A program made the position numbers and the translations under genes. Shown here one piece after another: positions 10,201 to 19,492 of a stretch of 64,000 nt of DNA. The notes beneath the pieces are model-generated. The model made no database searches. It worked only from the letters and a program-made list of their open reading frames with translations, and was not told the DNA's origin. The first letter of the stretch is position 1, and each line of letters starts with the position of its first letter. Origin of the DNA: Azolla caroliniana (lineage: Eukaryota > Polypodiophyta); contig JBHGNT010000004.1 in assembly GCA_043228905.1 (NCBI GenBank), positions 10,416,001 to 10,480,000 of the forward strand, in the 5' to 3' direction.

Positions 10201-11290
10201 TCAGCCACACGTCTCCTATACCGGCAATTCGGCATGTACCTTCATTTCCCATCCGGACACACCCGTGCTCACCGGCTGTGTAGGATGAGAAGTATTTCTT
10301 CTCCGGGGTCAGGTGGAACGACGCTCCGGAATCGACCACCCAGGTCATCTCTACGCCGGCAAGGTTCAGCTCCCTCTCTTCGGTAATGAGCATTATCTCT
10401 TCTTCACTTGCCGCGAGTGCCGTCGTTCCTTTCCGGTCCTGCCCTCGCCGATCCGGACCTCTCCGGTCCGTGGCTCCCCGGTATGCACCGTTTCTCTCCG
10501 GTGACTTCTTCGAATCGGTGTCGTCGGCTCCGTTGTCCTTTCGGTAATGCCGACAATTCTTCCGGAAGTGCCCCGGCTTCCCACAGTGGAAGCAAATGGG
10601 TCTTCCTCTTGACTGCGACCGGGTCCCCGACTTCTCCCGTCTTTGCGGACTCCGGTTCCAGTGTCTTCCCCGTTCCGATTCGGTAAGCAGCGCCTTCGAG
10701 TCGGAGGCCGGTTCTTTATCTCTCCGACGCGCTTCTTCATTTAGAATACTTGTCTTTACCGTTTGTAGGGACAAGTTGTCTTCCGTGCAGGAGGTGCTGA
10801 GAGTCACCACCAAGTTCTCCCAGCTGTCCGGCAATGTACACATCAGGATGATGGCTTGCATTGCATCCTCCAACGGGAACTTGATCGCCGCAAGCTGGTT
10901 CACGAATCCCATGAACGTGCTTACGTGTTCCACCATACTCTCGCCGTCCCGGTACTTGAGGTTCACTATCTTTCTCATCAGGGAGGTCCGGTTCAACGCA
11001 TTCTTCCTCTCATAGAGGCCCGACAGCTTCTTCCACATCTCATAGGCGTTCGTATCGTTCGCCACATGTTGCAGGACACTTACATCGACATATTGCCGGA
11101 TCGTCGCTACTGCTTTCCGGTTCAGGAGCTTCCACTCCGACTCAAGTACTCCCTTCGGTATTTCCGACCTGTCAATCGGTTCGTACAGGTCCCGAACAAT
11201 CAGAAGATCCTCCATCTTGATCTTCCAGTCGGCGTAATTCTGCGCATTCAGCACCATCATTCCCGGCTGCCCGCTACCGCCGCCTTCCAT
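7214..11290 (-). CDS. Copia1 gag-pol polyprotein
   Basis: One intact frame of 1358 codons. The ATG at 11290 (MEGGGSGQPG) is chosen because the open frame upstream runs into the 5' LTR with no better ATG. Order: gag of the UBN2 type (NYADWKIKMEDLL at residue ~20); a CCHC knuckle CFHCGKPGHFRKNC; the protease active site WVVDSGASFHLT; the integrase zinc finger with LWHKRLCH and CTDCLAGK; the integrase core with DDHSRKLW, RADNGGEY and the downstream Glu in ELNGLAERMNR; reverse transcriptase with MDVKTAFLHGDL and LLLYVDDMLIVG; RNase H with LSTTEAEYMA and DSQSAIHLAK. The order PR-IN-RT-RH is diagnostic of Ty1/copia. All catalytic residues I could look for are present, and there is no internal stop. 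It should yield particle proteins and the replication enzymes by self-cleavage. Confidence 0.95.
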   Translation of the reverse strand: MEGGGSGQPGMMVLNAQNYADWKIKMEDLLIVRDLYEPIDRSEIPKGVLESEWKLLNRKAVATIRQYVDVSVLQHVANDTNAYEMWKKLSGLYERKNALNRTSLMRKIVNLKYRDGESMVEHVSTFMGFVNQLAAIKFPLEDAMQAIILMCTLPDSWENLVVTLSTSCTEDNLSLQTVKTSILNEEARRRDKEPASDSKALLTESERGRHWNRSPQRREKSGTRSQSRGRPICFHCGKPGHFRKNCRHYRKDNGADDTDSKKSPERNGAYRGATDRRGPDRRGQDRKGTTALAASEEEIMLITEERELNLAGVEMTWVVDSGASFHLTPEKKYFSSYTAGEHGCVRMGNEGTCRIAGIGDVWLMTSTGCKMLLKDVRHVPEVRLNLISAGRLDDEGYTGSIRNGVMKFSKGSLIVARARKVNTLYLMNARLCPEELNVAADTAGELWHKRLCHMSEKGMKRLAEDNLIPVKHVHLEKCTDCLAGKQNRTSFHSRPPTRRSAPLELVHTDVCQVETKSHGGAQYFVTFIDDHSRKLWTAPLKTKDQVLSVFRELHARVERESGKKLKAIRADNGGEYRGQFQEYCRSKGIRLEFTVPKTPELNGLAERMNRTIMERVRSMLAHAKLPKGFWAEAMSTATYVINRSPSVPLDGDTPQKVWTGKEVSYRHLKVFGCLTYVHVAKDRRGKLDPKTRPCIFLGYGDDEFGYRVWDPVDKKIFRSRDIIFMEDKTLADWESEKKMKSSKSTGEDKLYEEQSRPARDRLTLEDPAEDGEETEPAEEDENDTGTGPDPEMDSDEEEESEEPVTEAPERRYPLRERRAPRRFPEPEHVLLTDEGEPESFEEAKHDTQSRRWLSAMQEEMDSLHENHTYELVELPKGKRALRNKWVFKLKPGDAGNPQRYKARIVVKGFQQKKGVDFDEIFAPVVKMTSIRTVLSIAASMDLEVEQMDVKTAFLHGDLDEEIYMQQPEGFEKKGKEHLVCRLKKSLYGLKQAPRQWYRKFDSFMTDEGYLKTQSDHYVFVKKFEGGDFLILLLYVDDMLIVGRDQVKIRMLKKALHQTFSMKDLGPARKILGMHIIRDRKKKQLWLSQEKYVTKVLHRFNMSEARPVGSTLPANCKLSSKQSPKTKAEKEDMMKVPYASAVGSLMYAMVCTRPDIGYAVGVVSRYMSNPGKEHWNAVKWILRYLKGTANVCLRFGSGKPEFDGFTDSDMSADADTSRSTSGYVMTYAGGAVSWQSRLQKTVALSTTEAEYMAAVEAGKEIIWMKDFIRELGIQQEEYRLYCDSQSAIHLAKNAAYHSRTKHIQRRYHWIRERIEDKEFVLTKIHTDENGSDMLTKVLTPDKLEACRKRIGLERHPMPK

Positions 11291-11309
11291 CTTCTGTGTT
11301 AACCTCGTC

Positions 11310-11321
11310 GCTCTGATACCA
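11310..11321 (-). other. Primer-binding site (tRNA-iMet) of copia1
   Basis: In element orientation TGGTATCAGAGC lies 3 bases inside the 5' LTR. This is the standard plant retrotransposon site complementary to the 3' end of initiator methionine tRNA. Confidence 0.9.
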
Positions 11322-11324
11322 CTT

Positions 11325-11967
11325 TGTAAAGCTTTGACGCTATCAAAGCTTTCGCCTCTCGGCCACAACCGAGACAACACGGATCAATGCAGCAGAAAAT
11401 AAAAACAAAGACACAGAGAGATGAATACACAGGGTATAACGTGGAAAACCCTAAACGGGAAAAACCACGGGAGTGCACGACTCCAACTACCACTATACAC
11501 TGGAATATACAATGGCGAGCTGCAAGGCGACGACCTTGAGCTCGCTGTCCTCGCCACAGGCGGCGGTATTACACAGAGGCGTCGACCTCTTCGGTTCTCT
11601 CTCTCTCTCTCTCGCGGCTGCTCTCACTTCGCTCCCTCTAAGTGGAAAAACAGAAAATGAGCAACAACATTAACTGTTTGCCCTAAGTCATATTTATACA
11701 CATATGACTTTCGGGCTATTTACAAATATAACCTCAAGGGCTCTTGGCAAACATATTCACAAATATGTCCCCGCATCCGGATCTCTCTCTCCGGGTACAT
11801 TCGTCATCCGGCTCCGTAGCCGGGGTCTTCAGCATCCGGCTCCGTAACCGGGTACTCTTCATCCGGCTTCATGCCGGGTACTCTTCATCCTACGGTTCCG
11901 TAACAGCCTCCGGGCTTGCCGTCATTCATCTCCGGACATCCCATCCGGAGGGACCGAAATCCCAACA
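11325..11967 (-). repeat. 5' LTR of copia1
   Basis: 643 bp, matching 6533-7203 apart from one missing 28-bp CCGG-containing unit. It contains the promoter: TATAAATATGAC in element orientation, near 11690-11702. Confidence 0.93.
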
Positions 11968-11972
11968 GATAC

Positions 11973-13754
11973 TAGTCCAATCAGAATTGGATGGGTTATT
12001 AACCAAGAAGATGAAGATTGCAACCAATATGCAATTCGGTTTGGCGCGAAAGTGTTAAGTGACAGGCAAAGAAGGTATGCCCAAGTGAAGAGGGAGCTAT
12101 GGGGAATCGTCTCGGCAATCAAATCTGATCGTGATTACCTTATTGGAGCAGAAGTCATAATTGAGACAGATTGCCTACCAAATTTGGTATGATATCTAGA
12201 TGTAATACACCAGATATTGCCATGTTGCGTTGGATTGCATATATCAAATCACTCAACCCGGAGATCCATCATGTAGCTGGGAAGCGTAATGTCATTGCAG
12301 ACATGCTATCACGAGCGAGATACGACGGAGAAGAAGATCGACATTCTGATGAAGATGATGTTGGCTTGGATTTCTTTGCAAGTTCCTACGCTCGGGTGTT
12401 GACTACTTTCATAGAAGAGGACTACGAAGGCGAATTCGTGGAGATCGGGAAATACTTGACTTCTCTCCAAAAAGATGAATCATGGTCGACGGAAGACTTC
12501 CATCGAATTCGGAAGAAGGCATACAAGTATTTCCTTAAGGATGGAGCTCTTTGGAGGCATGCAAAAAAGAAGAATGGGACTCCGATGAGAGTTGTCTACA
12601 AGCTAGAAGACCAACAAAAACTAATGTCCGAATTTCATGATAGTGTTTTTGCAGGCCATCGAGGAATATGGGCTACGTTTGCGAAGCTTAAGGAGAAATA
12701 TTGGTGGCCGGGCATCTACAAAGATGTAGCAGCTTATGTGGAAACATGTAAGGAATGTCAAATGTTTTCGAATATTCGCCATCGAGATGGACTTCATCCG
12801 ACTTACCCATTGGCTATGCATTACAAGTGGATGGTGGACATCGTGATGATGCCAATGGGGCGATGGCAGATGAAGTATCTTGTGCTCGTGAGAGAGGATC
12901 TTACCAATCCAGTTGAAGGGCGAGCATTAAGAACTAAGGAGACATCATCGGTATGCCGATTCCTTCTTGAAGATGTTATTTGCAGATATGGATGCGTCGG
13001 CAAGATAGTGGTTGATAGAGGCGAGTTGGACGCCAATGAAGCTAGAGAATTCTTCTCGAGGATGGGAATCAAATTATCTCTTACCATGGCGTATAATCCG
13101 GAAGCAAATGGGAAGGTGGAACATGGACATGGACCGATTGTGAAGGCTCTAGTGAAAGCTTGCCATGGGAAAATAGGAGAATGGTCACGTCTATTGCCAT
13201 TTGCACTATGGGCTAACAGGACTACTCATAGTACGGTGACGGGATACATGCTGGCAGAGCTCATATTCGGACAAAAGCCAATAATGCCTGTAGAACAAAG
13301 TATTATTTCATGGTTTGCATTGCCATGGCAAGATGAGATAAGTAGAGAAGATCTTCTAGCATTGGGGATTCGACAATTAGAGCGGAATTTGGAAGATATA
13401 GAGGTGGCTAAAGCGCGGCTAAAGAATGCAAGGCTAAAGAACAAGAAAGACTTCGATAAACGACATCGACTTCGGCCGAGAAAAATCTTTGAAGGAGATT
13501 GGGTGCTAGTCTATGACAATAGCCTAGATAACCAACATAGTACGGCTCGAAAATTCTCACAACGATGGTTTGGGCCATATGTGGTGAAGAAAGTGGAAGA
13601 TAATGCAACATATCATTTAGTAGAACTGGATGGTACACCACTTGCCTTGCCAATTGCCGGTAAAAGAATCAAGATCTTTAAGAGAAGAGATAGAATAGAA
13701 TTTGGATTCAAAGCTTTTGACGATTTAGTCTTAAGCATCGATGAAAAAGTATAG
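11973..13754 (+). pseudogene. RNase H and integrase of gypsy B1
   Basis: The frame resumes after copia1 with RNase H, including an HHVAGKRNVIADMLSR end motif. A single-base frameshift occurs near 12186. The integrase follows: a zinc finger (H...H, then CKECQMF), a core with Asp in KWMVDIVMM, a second Asp in VVDRGELDA and the Glu in NPEANGKVEHGHGPIVKAL, then a C-terminal basic domain with WVLVYDN and RWFGPYVV. The GHGPIVKAL block and the preceding FLDDIP RT motif differ from common plant chromovirus and Athila/Tat sequences known to me. The ORF stops 57 bases before the polypurine tract, so nothing is encoded after integrase. A closely related integrase occurs at 52342-53219. Confidence 0.85.
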
Positions 13755-13810
13755 TAAACAAAAGTGGAGCCTCACCAAAATTGGCAAATACCGGTGGATG
13801 TGCAAGTTTG

Positions 13811-13821
13811 GTGGGGGCGAA
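13811..13821 (+). other. Polypurine tract of gypsy B1
   Basis: GTGGGGGCGA directly precedes TGTCGTG. The same GGTTTGGTGGGGG-type block precedes TGTCGTG in B2 (minus strand, 52252-52265) and B3 (56491-56506). Confidence 0.7.
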
Positions 13822-14262
13822 TGTCGTGTGAATCTTCACTCACTATGTAAAAAAATAATGAAATAATTATTATAGATTAGATTAGTAACTTACTATAGAA
13901 TGATGGATATACTCCAGAGCTTCAAAACGTATTTTCCTATATACAAAATGGAGAAATACATATCAACTTATGTGAAAATAAAGTTTGAGAAGATAGGGAA
14001 ATTAGAACTATCCCACATAGATAAGAAAGTTAAGGCCCTGGCTATATAACCACCTTGAGCTCCCTCATTTTTCATTTGTGCTAAGAGCACTTTGGCCACT
14101 TTGTCTTGATGGATGATGGTGGCCAAATTCCCTAAAACCGGAAACTAGCCGGTAAACAAATCCGGAAACCAGCTGGTAAGCAAATCCGGAAACCGTTCGG
14201 TAAGCAAATCCGGAAATCGGCTGGTATGCAAAACCGGAAATAGGCCGGCAAGCAAACTGGAA
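13822..14262 (+). repeat. B-type 3' LTR, left arm of a palindrome
   Basis: Starts TGTCGTGTGAATC directly after the B1 polypurine tract. A TATA-like CTATATAACC lies near 14042. The segment reappears inverted at about 15100-15524 with only scattered differences. The outer end of the LTR is not resolved, because similarity fades in the tandem repeat. Confidence 0.7.
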
Positions 14263-14660
14263 CTGGAAACCGATCGGTATGCAAACCGGAACCGGAACCG
14301 GAACCGGCAAGCAAACCGGAACTTGAAATGGCCGACAAGCAAAATCGGAAACGGAACCGGTATGCAAACCGGAAATCGGCCGGTAAGCAAAACCGGAATC
14401 TGGAAACTGGTTGGTAAGCAAATCCGGAAACCGGTCTGGTAAGCAAAACCGGAATCTGGAAACCGGCTGGTATGCAAACCGGAAACATGTCGGTAAGCAA
14501 AACTGGAACCGGAACCGGCATGCAAACCGGAACTGGAAACCGGTCGGTATGCAAACCGGAAACCGGAACCGACAAGCAAAACCAGAACCGACCGGCAAGC
14601 AAAACCGGAAACCGGCCGGTAAGCAAAACCGGAACCGCAACCGACAAGCAAAATGGAACC
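14126..14660. repeat. 24-bp CCGG-rich tandem repeat within the LTR
   Basis: About 20 imperfect copies of a 24-bp unit of the form CCGGAAACCGGCCGGTAAGC plus AAAT, with truncated and recombined variants. Because 24 is a multiple of 3, long spurious ORFs appear in several frames; none is a credible protein. Confidence 0.85.
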
Positions 14661-15099
14661 AGCCGGCGAGGGATTTGGCGATCGGGCGGAATCGGCTACC
14701 GGATGAGGTTGGACGCGGACGGACGGAAGATTGGATCATGCAACAAACTAAAGTAAAGTGAAGAGAACTAAAGTAAAGGCCATGTGGACGCAAACTAAAG
14801 TTGGAGTGCATGCAAAAAGTAAAGGTCATGTGGACGGTCACATGCAACTAAACGAAAAAGCCATGCAACTAAAAGAAAAAGCTAAGCAACTAAAAGTAGA
14901 GGCCATGCAACAAAAAGTGGAAAGGCTATGATCAAGAGAGAACTCCATATATATTCCATTTTTTTTCCTACACTCGATCTCTCTCCATATTATCTTAAAT
15001 TTTTTCCATTTCTTTGGGAGCTCTCTTTTCTTATCGAAGCAAGAACCTTAAATTTCCTTACGGAAGTCATAAACCCTAATTTCCTAATCAAAGCCATAT
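14661..15099. other. Spacer between inverted LTR arms
   Basis: AT-rich sequence with repeated words such as CATGCAACTAAA and a homopolymer T run near 14960. No coding potential or element end was recognised. Confidence 0.5.
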
Positions 15100-15524
15100 A
15101 ACTCCGGTTCCGGTTTGCTTGCCGGCCTATTTCCGATTTTGCATACCTGCCGGTTTCCAGATTTGCTTACCGAATGGTTTCCGGATTTGTTTACCGGCCA
15201 GTTTCCGGTTTTAGGGAATTTGGCCACCATCATCCATCAAGACAAAGTGGCCAAAGTGCTCTTAGCACAAATGAAAAATGAGGGAGCTCAAGGTGGTTAT
15301 ATAGCCAAGGCCTTAACTTTCTTATCTATGTGGGATAGTTCTAATTTCCCTATCTTCTCAAACTTTATTTTCACATAAGTTGATATGTATTTCTCCATTT
15401 TGTATATAGGAAAATACGTTTTGAAGCTCTAGAGTATATCCATCATTCTATAGTAAGCTACTAATCTAATCTATAATAATTATTTCATTATTTTTTTACA
15501 TAGTGTGTGAAGATTCACACGACA
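15100..15524 (-). repeat. B-type LTR, right arm of the palindrome
   Basis: The reverse complement of 13822-14262 with fewer internal repeat units. Its outer end reads TGTCGTGTG on the minus strand at 15524, where it abuts gypsy C integrase. The element it belonged to is otherwise missing. Confidence 0.75.
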
Positions 15525-17126
15525 ACGTAGGGTAGAAAATGTGCCATCTTGGTAAACTGATCCACTACGATTAAAATAGCATCAAAACCTTGTGAAGGTG
15601 GTAGATCTGTAATGAAATCCATAGTAATTGACTGTCATGGCTTGCTCGGAGTTGGCAATGGTGGTAACAACCCATAAGGATGATGCCTAGGCATTTTAGC
15701 TCAACAACATGTGTCACATGTGCAAACATAATCTTCAACGAATTGTTGTAAATGAGGCCACCAAAATGATCGCTTCACTAGCTCCATGGTCATGGAAATA
15801 CCAAAGTGTTCGGCCATACGGGCATCAAGACAGTGCTCCAACACTCGAAGGCGTGGTGATCCATCATGGACATAAAGTAGATTCTTGTAGAAAAGTAAGT
15901 TATCTTGCCACTTGAACTCCTTATAGCGTCGAGATGTCCCTGGCAATGTGGAGCAAAATGCATGATTTGGACTAAGGTGGGTGAGGACATCCTTAGCAAA
16001 ATCATTAGAGTTAAGTTGTTGTCGAATAGTATCAATAAGACTTGAATCCAATGGCGTGGCACAAACCGTGGTTGCTTGTAGCTTTGTTGGACCAAGGAGA
16101 AGTTGCTTTTGATTGTCGAAAGCTGGATCTCCAGGGCGAAGTGCCAAATATGAGCATCGAGATAGAGCATCTGGTTGCCCTTGTTGGTTCCCTGGGCGAA
16201 AAATGATCTTGAAATCAAAACGAGTTAAACATTGCACCCACCGAGCTTGTCTCCTATTTAGCACTCGAGCCGTTTGAAAATATGTAAGATTTTTGTGGTC
16301 ACTGTAAATGATGATTTGATGAGGCGAACCTTCTAGGAAATGTCGCCATTGTGCAAAAGAGTCGACCACAACTAGTAACTCTTTGTCATGCACCTCGTAG
16401 TTGATCTCCGCAGCATTAAACTTTCTTGAGTGAAACGCGACTGGATGTAAGTGCCCATCTTCACTTGGTTGTGAGAGGACGCTCCCCAATGCAAAGTCGG
16501 ATGCATATGCCTCAATGAAAAATGGCTTTTTTGGATCAACATGAGCTAAGACAGGAGCTGATGTGAATGCCTCTTTCAACTGAGTAAAGGCTTTGTCTAC
16601 TCCAAGAGTCCAAACAAATGCTTGATTTTTCTTGGTGAGTTGAGTAAGTGGCAATACAATCTTCGAATAATTCCATATGAATTTGCGATAGATGTTGGAA
16701 AATCCAAGGAAACACTGGACATCGCGAACGGAACTTGGAGTATGCCATTCCAATACTGTTCGAACTTTCGCTAGATCCATGAAGATACCTTTGGATGAAA
16801 TGGTATAACCCAAGAACTCAACTTCTTTGCAATCAAAACTACACTTCTCTAGTTTGGCATAAAGACCATACTCTCTTAAGAGTTGGAATACCTTCCGAAC
16901 ATGTATATCATGCTCCACTTGTGTTCTAGAGTAAATCAATAGATCATCTAAATAGATGATAAGAAAGATATCTAGAAAATCTCGGAAAAATGTCATTTGC
17001 CATATGTTGAAACACGGCAGGAGCATTTGTGAGCCCAAAAGGCATAACTGTATACTCGAAATGGCCATATCGAGTGTGAAATGCATTGTGAACAACTCCT
17101 TCCACTCGTCGTTTTAAGAGGAATAG
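15525..17126 (-). pseudogene. pol fragment of gypsy element C (chromovirus-like)
   Basis: From 17126 downward the minus strand encodes RT from [19 protein letters not shown] through the catalytic [11 protein letters not shown] and FLGFSNIYRKF, RNase H with EAYASDFALGSVLSQ and HDKELL, the linker RCSYLALRPGD, and the integrase zinc finger (H...H, CTCDTCC). The start of the integrase core can be read past a stop down to about 15527 (an MDFITDLP-like segment). It is cut on the low side by the inverted B-type LTR and on the high side by the heat-element LTR at 17127. The RT box YLDD and gene order fit Ty3/gypsy; the affinity with chromoviruses is inferred from motif wording. The copy is dead because of truncation and at least one stop. 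Confidence 0.85.
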
Positions 17127-17584
17127 TATCATGAATCCATGAACATTATGTGGCTTCACTTGGGCTTAAACCCAAGACCTTGTAATACATAATTAAGAAC
17201 CTAACCATTAAGATAACATATGATTATATGGAATAATAAAAGCTACTTCTTGTAATAGACTGATATTGTAAATGTTCTAGAACATCCTAGAACATCCTAG
17301 AACATTCTAGAACATTCTAGAATATCCTAGAACATCTTAGAATATTCTAGGTCTAGAACATTATAGAAATCACTAGGTTATTCTATAGGAACCTATAAAT
17401 ATGGACATACAATTCTTCTCAAAACCAATTCGAATCAACACCAGTCTTAAGCTCTCATCGCCTATCTTGTATCCATTCTTATTCTACTTTAATACATTCA
17501 TTCTTCTCTTATCATTTCATTCCTCTTCATATGATCTCTTTATATCTTTCTTCTATCACTTTACCTTCTCTCTTGGTTCTGACA
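17127..17584 (+). repeat. LTR with heat-shock-element array (copy 1)
   Basis: 458 bp, matching the reverse complement of 26829-27266, where the ends are exact (TGTCATG...CTGACA). Here the first bases are mutated to TATCATG. A TATA box CCTATAAATATGG lies near 17390. No target duplication is seen, and a LINE fragment follows directly, so this copy has been rearranged. No internal protein region of this family is present in the window. Confidence 0.8.
17273..17371 (+). promoter_or_regulatory. Heat-shock element array upstream of LTR TATA box
   Basis: About 90 bases read as alternating GAA and TTC triplets at fixed 5-base spacing (TTCTAGAACA repeated). Some TTC positions are changed to TCC or TCT, and a run of five perfect modules lies near 17300-17325. 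This is the binding pattern of heat-shock factors. It ends about 20-30 bases before the TATA box, the layout of a heat-shock promoter. Confidence 0.75.
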
Positions 17585-17829
17585 CTATCCGCCTCCAAAG
17601 ACAAGGTACCATATCAAAAGCTTTCTTGAAGTCTACAAAGCAACCATATAAACCTTTACCTCTAAGACGACTTTCCTCCATTAATACTCGAAGAGTGAAA
17701 AGATGATCAATGGTGCTATGGTGTTTTCGAAAACTAGCTTGTCCATAAGCTCTCTTACCAGAGATAGATAGATAGATTATGTTATTGTCTTCGGAGGTCA
17801 AATATGACCTATGAGACCAAAAATATTAC
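17585..17829 (-). pseudogene. LINE reverse transcriptase fragment (upstream RT block)
   Basis: The minus strand encodes an RT segment with YGQASFRKHHSTIDHL and GLYGCFVDFKKAFDMV, the typical F-x-D-x-x-x-A-F-D block of non-LTR (LINE) reverse transcriptases. It is a short, truncated fragment adjoining the heat-element LTR. Confidence 0.75.
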
Positions 17830-19032
17830 ATTTCACGTGATACGTGTGAAAGTGAGTAGTGACTCTTGATGTTCAAGAACTTTACCAATGAATGTTTCAA
17901 TCGAGAGTGCACATTGTGGTTGTGAGAGGAATTCATGCAAAGATTGGGCTCGGTCGAAGAGATGTGGAAAGCATGGTTGAATATGATCAAAGGCAGAGCA
18001 TTGTATCAAAGTGTGATACTCAAGACTCACGAACTTGTTTAGGGCAAAGTGTGCATAGCCGACCACTCTCATCACTTATGCCCCAACGCCCTGTTTCACA
18101 TCGCAATGCATGTTGGTTCGAATGGCAGATAACGGTATGGACTCTAACATGTATTGATGTGTACGATTTCCCCATTCCACAAAGAATATGGTTTTGTAGT
18201 TAGGTGCAACATGTGTAGTATAATTTGTGAAGCACGAGCCTCCACATATGTCCCATGTCATGATACATTGGCGTTGCAAAAAGGCGTCATTTACAGAGGA
18301 ATCTAATGATGCATCATGAAGCAAGTGTCTCGCATCCCATTTACCAAATCATTTTTCTATATCTTGTATCCAACCGGAACACAAAATTTTACTTTTATGC
18401 GTCTTTTGGATCTTTTTGCTTGCTTCCCACGCAATTCTAGGAAGTCAATGTGAGGGACTTTTTTGAACCTTAAGCATGTATTCAACAACCCTTTCCATGG
18501 CCATGATCTCAATGGGAAGCGATCCCGTCTCAAGGAGGAGGAGGGTGTAGGGCGTTTGTTTCTTAACTTGTAGAAACTTTGTAAGAAAATGTTTTTGGAC
18601 ATTTTCAAACTCTTTCCACATAGATTTAGGGATGCTACCACCCCATACTTCCACCCCATAGAGAAGAACCGGTGTCACCAAAGTGTCGAAAAGATATTTC
18701 TTGAGGACCCAACACTTAATATCTCCAAGATTGCATGTGTTCTCAAATGCGTGGTATGCTCGCTTACCCGCCTCTAAGCGGTGTGTAGCACATTCATTCG
18801 ATCTATGATTTGACGGAACTTCAAGGCCAAGATATTTGAAGCTTTCCACACATTCAAGTGGCTCATTGTTGTACATAATGCATGTTTTTTCTCTTTTTTG
18901 GCTCTTCACAAGCATAATCTTTGTTTTAGAGCTATTGACACTTAATTTAGTATGCATGCAAATTTTTTCCAATGCCGTCATAAGCTTTTGTGCATCTCCT
19001 AAAGTATTTGCAAAAAGCACTACATCATCTGC

Positions 19033-19060
<28 letters not shown>
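17830..19060 (-). pseudogene. LINE reverse transcriptase fragment (YADD to C-terminus)
   Basis: From 19054 downward the minus strand encodes YADDVVLFANT (the RT catalytic box), a thumb with SSKTKIMLV, FKYLGLEVPSN and LFDTLVTPVLLYGVEVWG, and a degraded C-terminal region to about 17830. These are standard plant LINE ORF2 features. It is broken by frameshifts near 18445 and 18357. The upstream RT block of a LINE lies on the wrong side (17585-17829), so the two pieces are out of order and come from different fragments or a rearrangement. Confidence 0.8.
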
Positions 19061-19101
<41 letters not shown>

Positions 19102-19112
19102 GAGAGAGAGAG
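19026..19112. repeat. TA/GA microsatellite at LINE-copia junction
   Basis: (TA)n followed by (GA)n with a few interruptions. It forms the exact boundary between the LINE fragment and the copia D LTR. Confidence 0.95.
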
Positions 19113-19435
19113 TTTGAGTAGAGCAGACAACAATATTTCGATTACAAAAAGACTCAATATATACAACAGTGCACAGGGTGCACTTTATATACAAGCCCTT
19201 GACGAGTGGGTTGAGACAAGTACCATCAGTACTTGAATGCTCATAAATGAGCTTGACACTAACAACCTATAATTTTCCTATTACTAAAATAGGAATATAG
19301 GCCCCTAACGGCCTTTTGTATTTCATCCAACTCAGCACAACCTCATCCAACTCAGCACAACCGAATCGAACTCTATTCGATTCGTCTCTCAGCATCTTCA
19401 ACTGATTCAACCCATGTTGAGCTTGTCTCTCAACA
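19113..19435 (-). repeat. 3' LTR of copia D (outer end truncated)
   Basis: Matches 29508-29892 in the same orientation, starting after that copy's CA repeat. In element orientation it starts TGTTGAGAGACAAGC and is preceded by a polypurine tract. About 60 bases of the outer end are replaced by the microsatellite. Confidence 0.85.
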
Positions 19436-19447
19436 CTCCCCCTCAAG
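19436..19447 (-). other. Polypurine tract of copia D
   Basis: In element orientation GAGGGGGAG abuts the TGTTGAG start of the LTR. Confidence 0.8.
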
Positions 19448-19492
19448 CTCAACTGGAGGTCCTGTCGTGCCCGCTCCGGTTGGTTCGTCAAT

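Larger units (their letters stand above)
6533..11967 (-). mobile_element. Copia1: apparently intact Ty1/copia LTR retrotransposon
   Basis: A complete element of 5435 bp lies on the minus strand. It has two LTRs (6533-7203 and 11325-11967), a primer-binding site, a polypurine tract and one uninterrupted gag-pol frame. A perfect 5-bp target duplication GATAC flanks it (6528-6532 and 11968-11972), inside the RT/RNase H region of gypsy B1. Removing the element plus one repeat restores the B1 frame. The LTRs are almost identical by eye except for one extra 28-bp unit, so the insertion is recent. Confidence 0.95.

Noticed and set aside
11291-11380. 30-residue N-terminal extension of copia1 gag
   Set aside because: The extension runs through the primer-binding site into the 5' LTR and starts at GTG; the ATG at 11290 is preferred.
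14065-14847. Overlapping ORFs of up to 260 codons encoding PVCLPV-like repeats
   Set aside because: Produced by the 24-bp CCGG-rich tandem repeat of a B-type LTR; no gene context, start signal or domain.
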